51,020 bases of DNA, taken from an uncultured Eubacteriales bacterium (GTDB lineage Bacteria > Bacillota > Clostridia > Oscillospirales > Acutalibacteraceae). The translations under genes were made by a program, and so were the position numbers. The notes under the pieces are model-generated. The model saw only the letters and a list, made by a program, of their open reading frames with translations. It ran no database searches and had not been told where the DNA came from. The stretch spans positions 1 to 51,020 of the forward strand of contig CAKSPR010000006.1 in the NCBI GenBank assembly GCA_934486455.1. Reading direction: 5' to 3'. Below, one piece after another: positions 42,985 to 51,020 of the stretch (positions within the stretch are counted from its first letter, which is position 1; the number at the start of each line of letters is the position of its first letter).

Positions 42985-43965
42985 ATGAGAGACTCAATGA
43001 CAGAACAAATACTCAACATTGAAAGAATGGAACAGGCGGCAGCCCTTTTCGGCAGCTTTGACTCCAACATAAAGCAGATCGAAAATGCCTATTCGGTGAC
43101 CGTTACGGTCAGGGGCGGAGAAATGAAAATCTCCGGTGAGACGGAAAATGTCTCGAGAGCGGCAAGGGCGGTCAACAGCCTTCTTCTCATGCTTAACAGG
43201 GGAGAAACCCTTAACGAGCAGAATGTGGGATATGTGCTTTCTCTTGTGGACGACGGGGACGAGGATAAACTTTCCCGTCTTTCGGGGAACGGCTGTATTT
43301 GTATAACATCAAAGGGGCGTCCGATAAAGCCCAAGACTCTCGGTCAGCAGAAATATGTCGACGCCATAAGGGACAATACCATTACCTTGGCGGTCGGCCC
43401 CGCCGGAACGGGCAAGACCTACCTTGCGGTGGCAATGGCTGTCATGGCCTTCAGAGCGGGGGATATAAGCCGTATCGTGCTCACCCGTCCCGCGGTAGAG
43501 GCGGGGGAAAAGCTGGGATTTCTTCCCGGTGATCTTCAGCAAAAGGTCGACCCATATCTTCGCCCTCTCTACGACGGACTGTTCGACATGCTGGGAGACG
43601 AGAGCTTTAACAAATATCAGGAACGGGGAAATATTGAGGTTGCACCTCTTGCATATATGCGCGGCAGAACGCTGGACGACAGCTTTATCATACTCGACGA
43701 GGCGCAGAACACCACCCCCGAGCAGATGAAGATGTTCTTGACAAGGCTCGGCTTTAACTCAAAAATAGTGGTTACGGGAGACATAACCCAGATAGATCTG
43801 GCCGACAGCCACCGTTCGGGACTTGTGGAGGCCGCAAAGGTGCTTAAAAACATCGACGATGTGGCGGTTATAACCCTTAATGAGAAGGATGTCGTTCGCC
43901 ACAAGCTTGTTCAGTCGATAATCAAGGCCTACGACCGATATAACCAAAACAAAAAGAACAGATAA
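42985..43965 (+). CDS. phoH: PhoH family ATPase
   Basis: A 326-residue cytoplasmic ATPase: N-terminal KH-like region (~30-80), then Walker A VGPAGTGKTYLA (~138-149), TRPAVEAGEKLGFLPGD, and Walker B FIILDEAQNT. Associated with RNA handling and 16S maturation together with YbeY. The ATG at 42985 is 6 bases from AAAGG. It heads phoH-ybeY-era-yqzL-recO. Confidence 0.95.
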   Translation: MRDSMTEQILNIERMEQAAALFGSFDSNIKQIENAYSVTVTVRGGEMKISGETENVSRAARAVNSLLLMLNRGETLNEQNVGYVLSLVDDGDEDKLSRLSGNGCICITSKGRPIKPKTLGQQKYVDAIRDNTITLAVGPAGTGKTYLAVAMAVMAFRAGDISRIVLTRPAVEAGEKLGFLPGDLQQKVDPYLRPLYDGLFDMLGDESFNKYQERGNIEVAPLAYMRGRTLDDSFIILDEAQNTTPEQMKMFLTRLGFNSKIVVTGDITQIDLADSHRSGLVEAAKVLKNIDDVAVITLNEKDVVRHKLVQSIIKAYDRYNQNKKNR

Positions 43966-44069
43966 CACCGGGCGAAACTCCCAAGGCGCAAAGAACGGCG
44001 CAAATTACAAAAACGGAATTAATTTCAGCAAAATATAAAGGAACGCAAAAAGGCGAAAGGAGAACGAAG

Positions 44070-44567
44070 ATGGAAAAGGCAAAGGTTATTTTCAGCGACA
44101 ATCAAAAGGAGAAAAAGATACCGACGGGAATCAGAATGCTGCTGAGAAGATGCTGCAATGCGGTACTCATTATGGAAAACTTTGAGGGCAGTGCCGAGGT
44201 GGACATTTCCTTTGTGGACGACAAGCAGATGCACGAAATAAACTTTAAACACAGGGGCATCGACAGCTCGACCGATGTGCTTTCCTTCCCCCTCGGGGAA
44301 AACGGAGTATACGACGAAAATCCCGAAACGGGAGCGAAGCTTTTGGGAGACATCGTTATATCGATCCCGAGAGCCTATGCCCAGGCCGAGGAATACGGAC
44401 ATTCGTTCCGCCGTGAGATGGCATATCTTACCGCCCATTCCATGCTTCACCTTTTGGGATATGACCATGAGGCGGGCGGCATAGAGGCCGTTCGCATGCG
44501 CGAAAAGGAAGAAACGGTCATGGAACAGCTGGGACTTCCCAGGTCATCCAATTATACCCTTAACTAA
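44070..44567 (+). CDS. ybeY: rRNA maturation RNase YbeY
   Basis: A 165-residue single-strand endoribonuclease that matures 16S rRNA. Seen: zinc motif HSMLHLLGYDH (H-x3-H-x5-H) near residue 125, TDVLSFPLGE and LLGDIVIS. SD AAAGGAG. Normal length. It lies between phoH and era, as in most Firmicutes. Confidence 0.96.
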   Translation: MEKAKVIFSDNQKEKKIPTGIRMLLRRCCNAVLIMENFEGSAEVDISFVDDKQMHEINFKHRGIDSSTDVLSFPLGENGVYDENPETGAKLLGDIVISIPRAYAQAEEYGHSFRREMAYLTAHSMLHLLGYDHEAGGIEAVRMREKEETVMEQLGLPRSSNYTLN

Positions 44568-44735
44568 GCACGGCGTGTCGGTGAACACACGGCAATTTTA
44601 AAAGACTTTCCGCGCTGCGGCGCCGTTAAGCCTGATCGCCCTGTCGCAGAAGCTTTGGGAAGTGCGCCGACGCCGATCTTTTAAGAGCGAAAACGGAAAA
44701 AATCAAAAGAGCAAAAGCAAACGGAGAAAAATAAA

Positions 44736-45629
44736 TTGGGTAAGCAAAAATCGGAATTTATCGCAATAATCGGCCGTCCCAACGCCGGAAAGTCATCGGT
44801 TATGAACAGGGTGATGGGACAAAAGATCGTCATTGTTTCAAACAAACCCCAGACCACCCGCACACGCGTTATGGGAGTGCTGACCGAGGACGACATTCAA
44901 TATGTCTTTGTGGACACCCCCGGCTTTCACAAGCCGAGAACGGTGCTCGGAGAAAACATGGTTAAGGCTGTGGGTGACGGAATGAGCGGCGTTGAGCTTT
45001 GTCTGCTCATTGTCGACGCCGAAAAGGAGCCTTCGGAAATTGAAAAGGAGCTTTGCAAAAAGCTTAAAGCTTCAAAACAGGCGGCCGTTCTTGTTATAAA
45101 TAAAATCGACCTTATTAAGGAAAAATCCGATCTTATTTCGATAATTCTCAAATACAACGCCCTTTACGATTTTGCCGCCGTGGTGCCTGTTTCGGCCAAG
45201 AACGGGGACGGCTTTTCCGATCTTATGGGAGAGGTCAAAAAATTTGCTCATGACGGGGTTCATATGTTCGACAGCGACACCCTTACCGATCAGCCCGAGC
45301 GGGTGCTTGCGGCGGAATTTATAAGGGAAAAGCTGCTTTTGACCCTCGACAAGGAGATACCCCACGGAACGGCGGTGGTTATCGAGCGATTTAAGGACAG
45401 AGACGACGGTATTCTCGACATCGACGCCACAATCTTTTGCGAGAAAAAGACCCACAAGGGCATAATAATCGGCAAGGGCGGACAGACCCTTAAACGCATC
45501 GGAATTCTTGCAAGGCGGGATCTTGAGGACTTTTTCGGCTGTCAGGTCAATCTTACCTGCTGGGTAAAGGTCAGAGAGGGCTGGAGAAATCAACGGTCGG
45601 CAATACACAATTTCGGCCTTGATTCCTGA
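44736..45629 (+). CDS. era: GTPase Era
   Basis: A 297-residue GTPase for 30S assembly. Seen: G1 GRPNAGKS (13-20), G2 TTRTRVMG, G3 DTPGFH, G4 NKID, G5 SAK, and the KH domain GIIIGKGGQTLKRIG that binds the 16S 3' end. Starts with TTG at 44736, 8 bases after CGGAGA. The 168-base gap upstream has no gene. Confidence 0.97.
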   Translation: MGKQKSEFIAIIGRPNAGKSSVMNRVMGQKIVIVSNKPQTTRTRVMGVLTEDDIQYVFVDTPGFHKPRTVLGENMVKAVGDGMSGVELCLLIVDAEKEPSEIEKELCKKLKASKQAAVLVINKIDLIKEKSDLISIILKYNALYDFAAVVPVSAKNGDGFSDLMGEVKKFAHDGVHMFDSDTLTDQPERVLAAEFIREKLLLTLDKEIPHGTAVVIERFKDRDDGILDIDATIFCEKKTHKGIIIGKGGQTLKRIGILARRDLEDFFGCQVNLTCWVKVREGWRNQRSAIHNFGLDS

Positions 45630-45826
45630 TTTTTATAAATTGCAATTATCGGCTTGCGGTTTTATCTGAGCAAATTTTTCGAACGATACGGCTTTGTCGT
45701 TTTAAAAAAGATTTACGGGTTTTATGAAATGAATTTCTTAAAGCTTTAAAGCCGATTGTACCTTGGATTAAATTCCCTTAAATATAAAAAGGTCTCAGGC
45801 GAAAAATATCCTTCGGGGGGATTTTT

Positions 45827-46000
45827 ATGACCGAAAGAGACCAACAAAAAGCCTGGGACAAATTCTGTAAAAGCGGCAAGGTGGAGGACTATCTTGCCCT
45901 TTGCGGCGTGACACCGCAAAAATCTATTTTTTCGGAGAACAACGGTGAAGGAAAAAATTCGTACCGACGGACTGGTGATAAGGGAGCATCATACAGGTGA
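45827..46000 (+). CDS. YqzL-like small protein
   Basis: A 57-residue protein; the N-terminal WDKFCKSGKVEDYLAL is the YqzL pattern, found between era and recO in Firmicutes. Starts at an ATG preceded by GGGGGG; the 3' end overlaps recO by 56 bases in another frame, so its last ~18 residues may be dictated by recO. Function unknown. Confidence 0.7.
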   Translation: MTERDQQKAWDKFCKSGKVEDYLALCGVTPQKSIFSENNGEGKNSYRRTGDKGASYR

Positions 46001-46682
46001 GAGCGACCGAATAATTACCGTCCTGACAAGAGATGAAGGGCTTGTGAGGGCCTTTGCGACGGGTGCAAGAAAATTAATCGGAAAATCGGCGTCCTCCACG
46101 GGACTGCTCTGTTTTTCCGATTTTGTTTTTTCGCCGTCAAGGGATTCCTTCAGAGTGAGCGAAAGCTCGCCCAAGGAGGTTTTTTTCGGGTTGAGAGACA
46201 ATCTCGAAAAGCTGTCCCTTGCACAGTATTTTTGCGAGCTTTGCGGCGTGCTTTGCCCCTTTGACGAGCCGGCCGAGCAGCAATTGAGGCTGACCCTTAA
46301 CTGCCTTAAATTTTTGGAGAACGAAAGGCTTCCCGCCGACCAGATAAAGGCGATTTTTGAAATGCAATTGCTCTGCCAAAGCGGCTACCGACCCGATTTT
46401 TCGGGGTGTGCCGTGTGCCGCGGGAAAGAAAATATGTTTTTCGATTTATACGAGGGACGCATTTTTTGCCCGTTACATAAAAGCCCGAGAAGTATAAGGC
46501 TCGACAGAGACATCTTTTTGGCCCTTTCGGCGGTTTCAAGCGAGGACATGAAAAAAGCCTTTCTTTTCACCCTGCCGAAGGAACGGTTGAAGATACTTTC
46601 AAAAATAACCGGCGAATATATAAGGGTAAGGCTTGAAAGAAGCTTTAAAACGCTTGAATTTTACGAATCGATTTCCGAATGA
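45945..46682 (+). CDS. recO: DNA repair protein RecO
   Basis: A 245-residue recombination mediator that loads RecA with RecR. Seen: N-terminal OB fold (TDGLVIREHHTGESDRIIT, VRAFATGARK), helical middle, and a zinc motif CAVCRGKEN followed later by CPLH. Starts with GTG at 45945, about 7 bases after CGGAG inside yqzL. Confidence 0.94.
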   Translation: MKEKIRTDGLVIREHHTGESDRIITVLTRDEGLVRAFATGARKLIGKSASSTGLLCFSDFVFSPSRDSFRVSESSPKEVFFGLRDNLEKLSLAQYFCELCGVLCPFDEPAEQQLRLTLNCLKFLENERLPADQIKAIFEMQLLCQSGYRPDFSGCAVCRGKENMFFDLYEGRIFCPLHKSPRSIRLDRDIFLALSAVSSEDMKKAFLFTLPKERLKILSKITGEYIRVRLERSFKTLEFYESISE

Positions 46683-46820
46683 TCGGACTGAAAAGAGCAA
46701 TAAAAACAGCTTAAAGGCACGGTCGGCGATATTCGCGCAGTCAACATTGCGGGGATAATATTAATAAACATTTAAAAAACCGAAACCAACACTCAACCAA
46801 GCATTATAAGGAGAAACACG

Positions 46821-49211
46821 GTGGATAAACTAACCCTGAGGCACTATAACACATTGGAATTTTTCAAGGTGCTGGAGCTGCTGAAAAAACAGGCTGTAAC
46901 GGCCGACGGCAAGGAGCTTGCCCAAAAAACCGAGCCTGCCTATGATATTTTTTCGGTCGAAAAACTGCTTAACGAAACGGTAACGGCCTATAAGCTGATT
47001 GCAAAATATTCAGCACCCTCCTTTTCGGGAGCGGTCAACATAAACGACCGTCTTTCACGGGCGCAGTCGGGGGGATGTCTTTCGGCGGGGGAGCTGCTGA
47101 GCGTTGCCTCGGTGCTGAGGGTCATTCGCTCGCTCGGCCGGTGGCGGGACGACCATTGCCCCGAAAGCGAGGCTCTGCTGCCGTATTTTTCGGCTCTTTT
47201 TCCCAACAAATATCTTGAGGACAGAATTACCTCGGCCATAATCAGTGAGGAGGAAATAAGCGATCACGCCTCGCCCGCCCTTTTTGACATAAGAAAAAAG
47301 AAACGGGCGCAGAGCAGCAAAATCAGAGAAAAGCTGGACGGAATGATACATTCAAAAACCGTCCAGAAATATTTGCAGGAGCCGATTGTAACCATAAGAG
47401 ACGGCCGTTTCGTCGTGCCTGTAAAGGCCGAGTGCCGCTCGGAGGTCGCGGGACTTGTGCATGATACCTCCTCTACCGGATCGACGGTTTTTATCGAGCC
47501 TATGTCGGTGGTGGAGGCCAACAACCAAATAAAAATTTTAGAGGCCAAGGAGCGGGAGGAGATCGACCGTATTCTTGCGGAGCTTTCCTCGGAAGCGGCG
47601 GGCTTTGCCGAAAGCATAAAGGCGGGATACGAGGCGGTCATAAGGCTCGATGTCATCTTTGCAAAGGGAAAGCTTGCCTTTGACATGAAGGCAAGCGAGC
47701 CTGTGCTTAACGACAGCGGGAAAATCGACCTTAAAAAAGCGCGGCACCCCCTTATCGACCCGAAAAAGGTGGTTGCCACAGACATAAGACTGGGCAAGGA
47801 TTTTGACACCCTCGTCATAACCGGACCCAACACCGGCGGCAAAACCGTTACCCTCAAAACCATCGGACTTCTTACCCTTATGGCCATGTGCGGAATGATG
47901 ATACCTGCCGCAGACGGAAGCGAGATCTCGGTTTTCGGCCGTGTACTTGCGGATATCGGCGACGAGCAGAGCATCGAGCAGTCCCTTTCGACCTTTTCCG
48001 CCCATATGACCAACATAATCGAAATATTCAAGGTTTGCGACCAAAGAAGCCTTGTGCTTCTCGACGAGCTGGGTGCAGGAACCGATCCCACCGAGGGGGC
48101 GGCTCTTGCCACAGCCATAATAAACGAGCTGAGAAACAGAGGCGCGAAAATTGCCGCCACCACCCATTACCCCGAGCTTAAGGCCTATGCCCTTGAAACG
48201 GCGGGGGTGGAAAACGCCTGCTGCGAATTTGATGTTAAAACCTTAAGTCCCACATATCGCCTGCTCATCGGACTTCCCGGAAAGTCCAACGCCTTTGCGA
48301 TACTTTCACATCTCGGTATGGACAAGGGTATAATAGACGAGGCGCAAAAGCTTGTTTCGGGAGACACGAGAAAATTCGAGCGGGTGGTTGAGACCCTTCA
48401 GCAGTCTCACGCAGGGCTTGAGACCGAGCGGGAAAAGGCAAGACAGCTGAGAAAAAGTGCCGAGGAGCTTGCCGAAAGGTCGAAAAAAGACCGTGAAAAT
48501 CTTGAAAAGGAGCGGTCAAAGATCATCGAAGCCGCCCGCAAACAGGCGAGAGATATTACCGAATCGGCACGGGCGGAATCGTCGAGGCTTATCGGCGAGC
48601 TTGAGGACATAAAAAAGCAGTCTAAAACCGAAAATGCCGCAGAGATGCTGAAGCGGGCAAAAGCAGCGGCAAAAAGAGGAATGGAAAAGACCGAAAGGGC
48701 GGCCGATCCGGTGGAAAAAAGCCGAGAGAGGTATAAGCTTCCGCGACCCCTTAAAGAGGGAGATAATGTGCTTATCGCCGACATTGATAAAAAGGCGGTG
48801 GTGCTGTCCTCGCCCGACAAAAGCGGAAACTGCTTTGTACAGGCAGGAATTATAAAGACCAAGGTATCGGTTGACAATCTCAGACTGCTTGAAAACGAGC
48901 AGAATGTTATTCCCGAGTCCTTTAAGGAACGGCAGGTAAGGGGTGTGGAATCGCGGGCCCTTCGCAAGGTATCCACCGAGCTTGACATAAGAGGAATGGC
49001 AAGCGACGAGGGAATTATGGAGGTTGACAATTTTATCGACGGGGCGCTTCTTTCGGGAATCGAGACCGTAACCATAATACACGGAAAGGGCACGGGAGTG
49101 CTTAAAAATGCCGTCAGAAACCACCTTAAAAATCATCGGAGCATAAAAAGCTTCAGAAGGGGAATGTACGGCGAAGGTGAGGACGGCGTGACCATCGCCA
49201 CACTTAAATAA
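46821..49211 (+). CDS. mutS2: Endonuclease MutS2
   Basis: A 796-residue protein: MutS-like core with Walker A TGPNTGGKTVTLKT (~334-347), Walker B LVLLDELGAGTDPTEG, a long coiled coil (~500-620), and a C-terminal Smr domain with ELDIRGM and IIHGKGTGVLK. In Firmicutes it suppresses recombination and also splits collided ribosomes. GTG start, SD AAGGAG. Confidence 0.96.
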   Translation: MDKLTLRHYNTLEFFKVLELLKKQAVTADGKELAQKTEPAYDIFSVEKLLNETVTAYKLIAKYSAPSFSGAVNINDRLSRAQSGGCLSAGELLSVASVLRVIRSLGRWRDDHCPESEALLPYFSALFPNKYLEDRITSAIISEEEISDHASPALFDIRKKKRAQSSKIREKLDGMIHSKTVQKYLQEPIVTIRDGRFVVPVKAECRSEVAGLVHDTSSTGSTVFIEPMSVVEANNQIKILEAKEREEIDRILAELSSEAAGFAESIKAGYEAVIRLDVIFAKGKLAFDMKASEPVLNDSGKIDLKKARHPLIDPKKVVATDIRLGKDFDTLVITGPNTGGKTVTLKTIGLLTLMAMCGMMIPAADGSEISVFGRVLADIGDEQSIEQSLSTFSAHMTNIIEIFKVCDQRSLVLLDELGAGTDPTEGAALATAIINELRNRGAKIAATTHYPELKAYALETAGVENACCEFDVKTLSPTYRLLIGLPGKSNAFAILSHLGMDKGIIDEAQKLVSGDTRKFERVVETLQQSHAGLETEREKARQLRKSAEELAERSKKDRENLEKERSKIIEAARKQARDITESARAESSRLIGELEDIKKQSKTENAAEMLKRAKAAAKRGMEKTERAADPVEKSRERYKLPRPLKEGDNVLIADIDKKAVVLSSPDKSGNCFVQAGIIKTKVSVDNLRLLENEQNVIPESFKERQVRGVESRALRKVSTELDIRGMASDEGIMEVDNFIDGALLSGIETVTIIHGKGTGVLKNAVRNHLKNHRSIKSFRRGMYGEGEDGVTIATLK

Positions 49212-49273
49212 TTGTATGCATATCCATATCTTATTTGAATATCGGTGTTCAATATTTATTAAAAAAAGGGTTG

Positions 49274-49279
49274 TATAAT
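49274..49279 (+). promoter_or_regulatory. -10 box upstream of nadE
   Basis: A perfect TATAAT without a good -35. TTGAA-N8-TTCAA (about 49234-49251) lies upstream, and TCCGAGGTA (49279-49287) with TACCTCGGA (49338-49346) forms a 9-bp inverted repeat flanking the leader. Confidence 0.4.
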
Positions 49280-49382
49280 CCGAGGTATAAGGGGTATTCC
49301 GATATATTAAAGGAGCGGGTGACCGCCCGGTCGGGATTACCTCGGACCAAAAACAGCATTCAGAAAAAGTGAGGTTAGGAAG

Positions 49383-50092
49383 ATGTATAAATTCGACGCC
49401 AAGGACGCAGCCGAAAGCTGCATTAACTGGATCAGGGAATGGTTTGAACAAAACGGAAAAGGATGCAACGCAGTGCTTGGCATTTCGGGAGGCAAGGACA
49501 GCTCGATAACGGCGGCGCTGTGTGTGAAGGCGCTCGGAAAGGAGAGGGTCATCGGCGTTATGATGCCCCAGGGCTTTGCGATTTTCTCGATATAAAGCGC
49601 TTCACGGTTAACATTAAAGAGGCGGTGGACGGAATATACAGCGCCATCGGAGACAGCTTTGAGATAACTCAGCAGACCCGCTTTAACCTCCCCGCAAGGA
49701 TCAGAATGGCGACGGTTTATGCCGTTTCCCAGTCCAACAACGGCCGGGTCGCAAATACCTGCAATTATTCGGAGGATTATGTGGGATATGCCACCCGTTA
49801 CGGCGACGGTGCAGGGGATTTCAGCCCCATCTCATGCTTCACGGTTGCCGAGGTCAAGGCCATCGGCCGCTATCTCGGTCTTCCCGAAAAATTCATCGAA
49901 AAGCCGCCTATCGACGGACTTTGCGGCAAAACCGACGAGGACAATCTCGGATTTACATATGACACCCTCGACAAATATATCCGAGAGGGAATCGAGCCGG
50001 ACATCGAAACCAAGCAAAAGATCGACCGCATGAGGGAAGCGAGTAAATTTAAGCTTGAGTATATGCCCTGCTTTAAATATTTCGATAATTGA
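49383..50092 (+). pseudogene. nadE: NH3-dependent NAD synthetase, frameshifted
   Basis: The first frame (from 49383) gives the ATP-PPase loop GISGGKDSS and GVMMPQG, then runs to a stop at 49593-49595. The second frame resumes at LCDFLDIKRF and continues through NLPARIRMATVYAVSQ, ANTCNYSEDYVGYATRYGDG and GLCGKTDEDNLGFTYD to 50092. Intact relatives have about ten residues (an acidic EQ-DI helix start) between those points, so about 28-31 bases appear lost near 49573, shifting the frame. All motifs on either side are well kept, so the event is recent or an assembly error. If real, this copy cannot make NAD from deamido-NAD. Confidence 0.85.
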
Positions 50093-50183
50093 CCGTCGGT
50101 TACGGTATGTCCGGCCAAAACTGCAGTCGGATTGAATCGGGACGGAAAGACTGTCAAATTAACAATTCAATGTGTTATTTTTT

Positions 50184-50230
50184 GCACAACCTCAGTCGAA
50201 AAGTTTTTCGCATGAGGCTGTGCTTTTTTT
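50184..50230 (+). terminator. Intrinsic terminator after nadE
   Basis: GCACAACCTCA (50184-50194) with TGAGGCTGTGC (50213-50223), one central mismatch, then seven Ts. Confidence 0.85.
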
Positions 50231-50321
50231 GTAAAACGGCATAAAACCGACCGATAACAAGTATTAATTCACAAAAACAAAAAAGGCAGAAATATACAAT
50301 TGAAAGATGCATTTGTACATG

Positions 50322-50384
50322 TTGACGAAAAATATACAAATTAGTTAGAATAATATTGACCTTTACACAACAAAGTGTTAGAAT
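50322..50384 (+). promoter_or_regulatory. Tandem promoters of the secreted-protein gene
   Basis: Two near-identical promoters 34 bases apart: TTGACG (50322-50327), 18-base spacer, TAGAAT (50346-50351); and TTGACC (50356-50361), 17-base spacer, TAGAAT (50379-50384). A leader hairpin GGCATT-TCTTT-AATGCC (about 50407-50423) follows. Confidence 0.7.
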
Positions 50385-50475
50385 AGAAACGATAAAGAAG
50401 TGCGGGGGCATTTCTTTAATGCCGCAACGCAAGGAAGAGGAGCAAGTGCCGCGCGGTAAATTTTAAGGAGGAAAT

Positions 50476-51020
50476 ATGATGAAAAAAACTTTCAGAAAAT
50501 CATTGGCGCTGCTATTGTCGCTGATGATGGTTGTAAGTGTTTTCTCGGCGGGTGCGTTTACGGCTGACGCGATTACCACACGGGTAATGCTTAACAACTG
50601 TGACAGTGCCGACGGTTGGGAACCCTATCCGGGTGACGGCCTTGAGGTGACCACCGAGAAGAAGACCGAAGGAACCGGCTCTATCCGCACCTCTCAGAGC
50701 GGCGGATTTACCCAGGGCGGACCCATCGCAGGTCTTGACCTTACCGGAATCCAGTCCATCTCCTTCGACTTTGCTGCCAACACGGCCGAGGCTCTTACCG
50801 GCCCCGCAGACGTAGCCTTCTACCTCTTCAGCGGATCCGATTATGTTGGCTATCAGGAGCTTAATGAAGTTGACACCTCTAAGGTTATGGCTTTTGATGT
50901 CGCCGCCATCCGCGCCGGCTACGGCAAGGACGACGAGTCCTTTGCTACCATCACCACCACTCCCGTTTCCACCGGTGAAAACTTTGACATAACCAATGTT
51001 ACCGGATTCTATTTCTGGGG
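50476..51020 (+). CDS. Secreted beta-sandwich protein, 5' part
   Basis: 181 codons to the window edge. Signal peptide of about 32 residues: basic KKTFRKS, then LALLLSLMMVVSVFS and a likely cleavage after FTADA. The mature part begins with a jelly-roll-like domain (NNCDSADGWEP, GTGSIRTSQSGG, LDLTGIQSISFDFA, FYLFSGSDYVGY), like carbohydrate-binding or adhesin modules in large surface proteins. The remainder lies outside. SD AAGGAGG; an ATG at 50479 is an equal start choice. Codons favour C-ending forms more than the neighbours, consistent with high expression. Confidence 0.8.
   Translation, partial: MMKKTFRKSLALLLSLMMVVSVFSAGAFTADAITTRVMLNNCDSADGWEPYPGDGLEVTTEKKTEGTGSIRTSQSGGFTQGGPIAGLDLTGIQSISFDFAANTAEALTGPADVAFYLFSGSDYVGYQELNEVDTSKVMAFDVAAIRAGYGKDDESFATITTTPVSTGENFDITNVTGFYFW

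Noticed and set aside
49279..49346. 9-bp inverted repeat as an NAD riboswitch
   Set aside because: The predicted start site falls inside the first arm, so the stem would not be transcribed, and no known NAD aptamer core is visible.
1..51020. CRISPR arrays, transposases, phage genes or toxin-antitoxin pairs
   Set aside because: I looked for regularly spaced repeats, integrase or transposase motifs and small paired genes, and found none that can be supported.

Overview
The window reads as chromosome of an endospore-forming member of the Clostridia (low-GC Gram-positive), probably a gut-type relative of Oscillospiraceae/Ruminococcaceae. The lineage is inferred from the yqfC-yqfD-phoH-ybeY-era-yqzL-recO block, a Bce-type module, ECF transport, sortase-like surface proteins and strong SD sites with near-consensus sigma-A promoters. 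Most of the sequence is ordinary core metabolism.

Layout. 1-2.5 kb: the 3' part of a tRNA-Pro at the left edge, a divergent Crp/Fnr regulator and ferredoxin pair sharing a palindromic operator, a repeat-rich gap, then tRNA-Arg. 2.7-5.2 kb (minus): DUF1893 protein, nadA, mnmA. 5.4-11.2 kb (plus): M18 aminopeptidase, flavodoxin-fold oxidoreductase, two-gene ABC exporter, small membrane protein, metallophosphoesterase. 11.4-12.8 kb: SemiSWEET/PQ-loop-like protein divergent from a LysR regulator. 12.9-18.5 kb: a compact pyrCKDFEBI operon (dihydroorotase to UMP plus both aspartate transcarbamoylase chains; carAB and pyrR are absent). 18.7-23.5 kb: glyA, fhs and guaB, each in its own unit. 23.7-28.6 kb: a Bce-type two-component system and ABC transporter.

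28.9-36.1 kb (minus) is the most interesting part. A consensus promoter and a cobalamin riboswitch precede six genes: a small HNH-repeat-like protein, a secreted EF-hand protein with a sortase-like tail, a 621-residue protein joining a prenyltransferase-like alpha/alpha domain to a DUF4430 domain (the two-domain plan of animal intrinsic factor/transcobalamin) through a transmembrane hairpin, then EcfT, a double-ABC EcfA and an ECF S-component. I read this as a vitamin B12 capture and import system in which surface proteins hand corrinoid to an ECF transporter.

36.3-46.7 kb (plus): cytidylate-kinase-like protein, Zn-ribbon membrane protein, Na/Pi cotransporter, P-loop ATPase, yqfC, yqfD, phoH, ybeY, era, a small yqzL and recO. 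46.8-51.0 kb: mutS2, an nadE broken by a small out-of-frame deletion, and the start of a secreted protein cut by the right edge.
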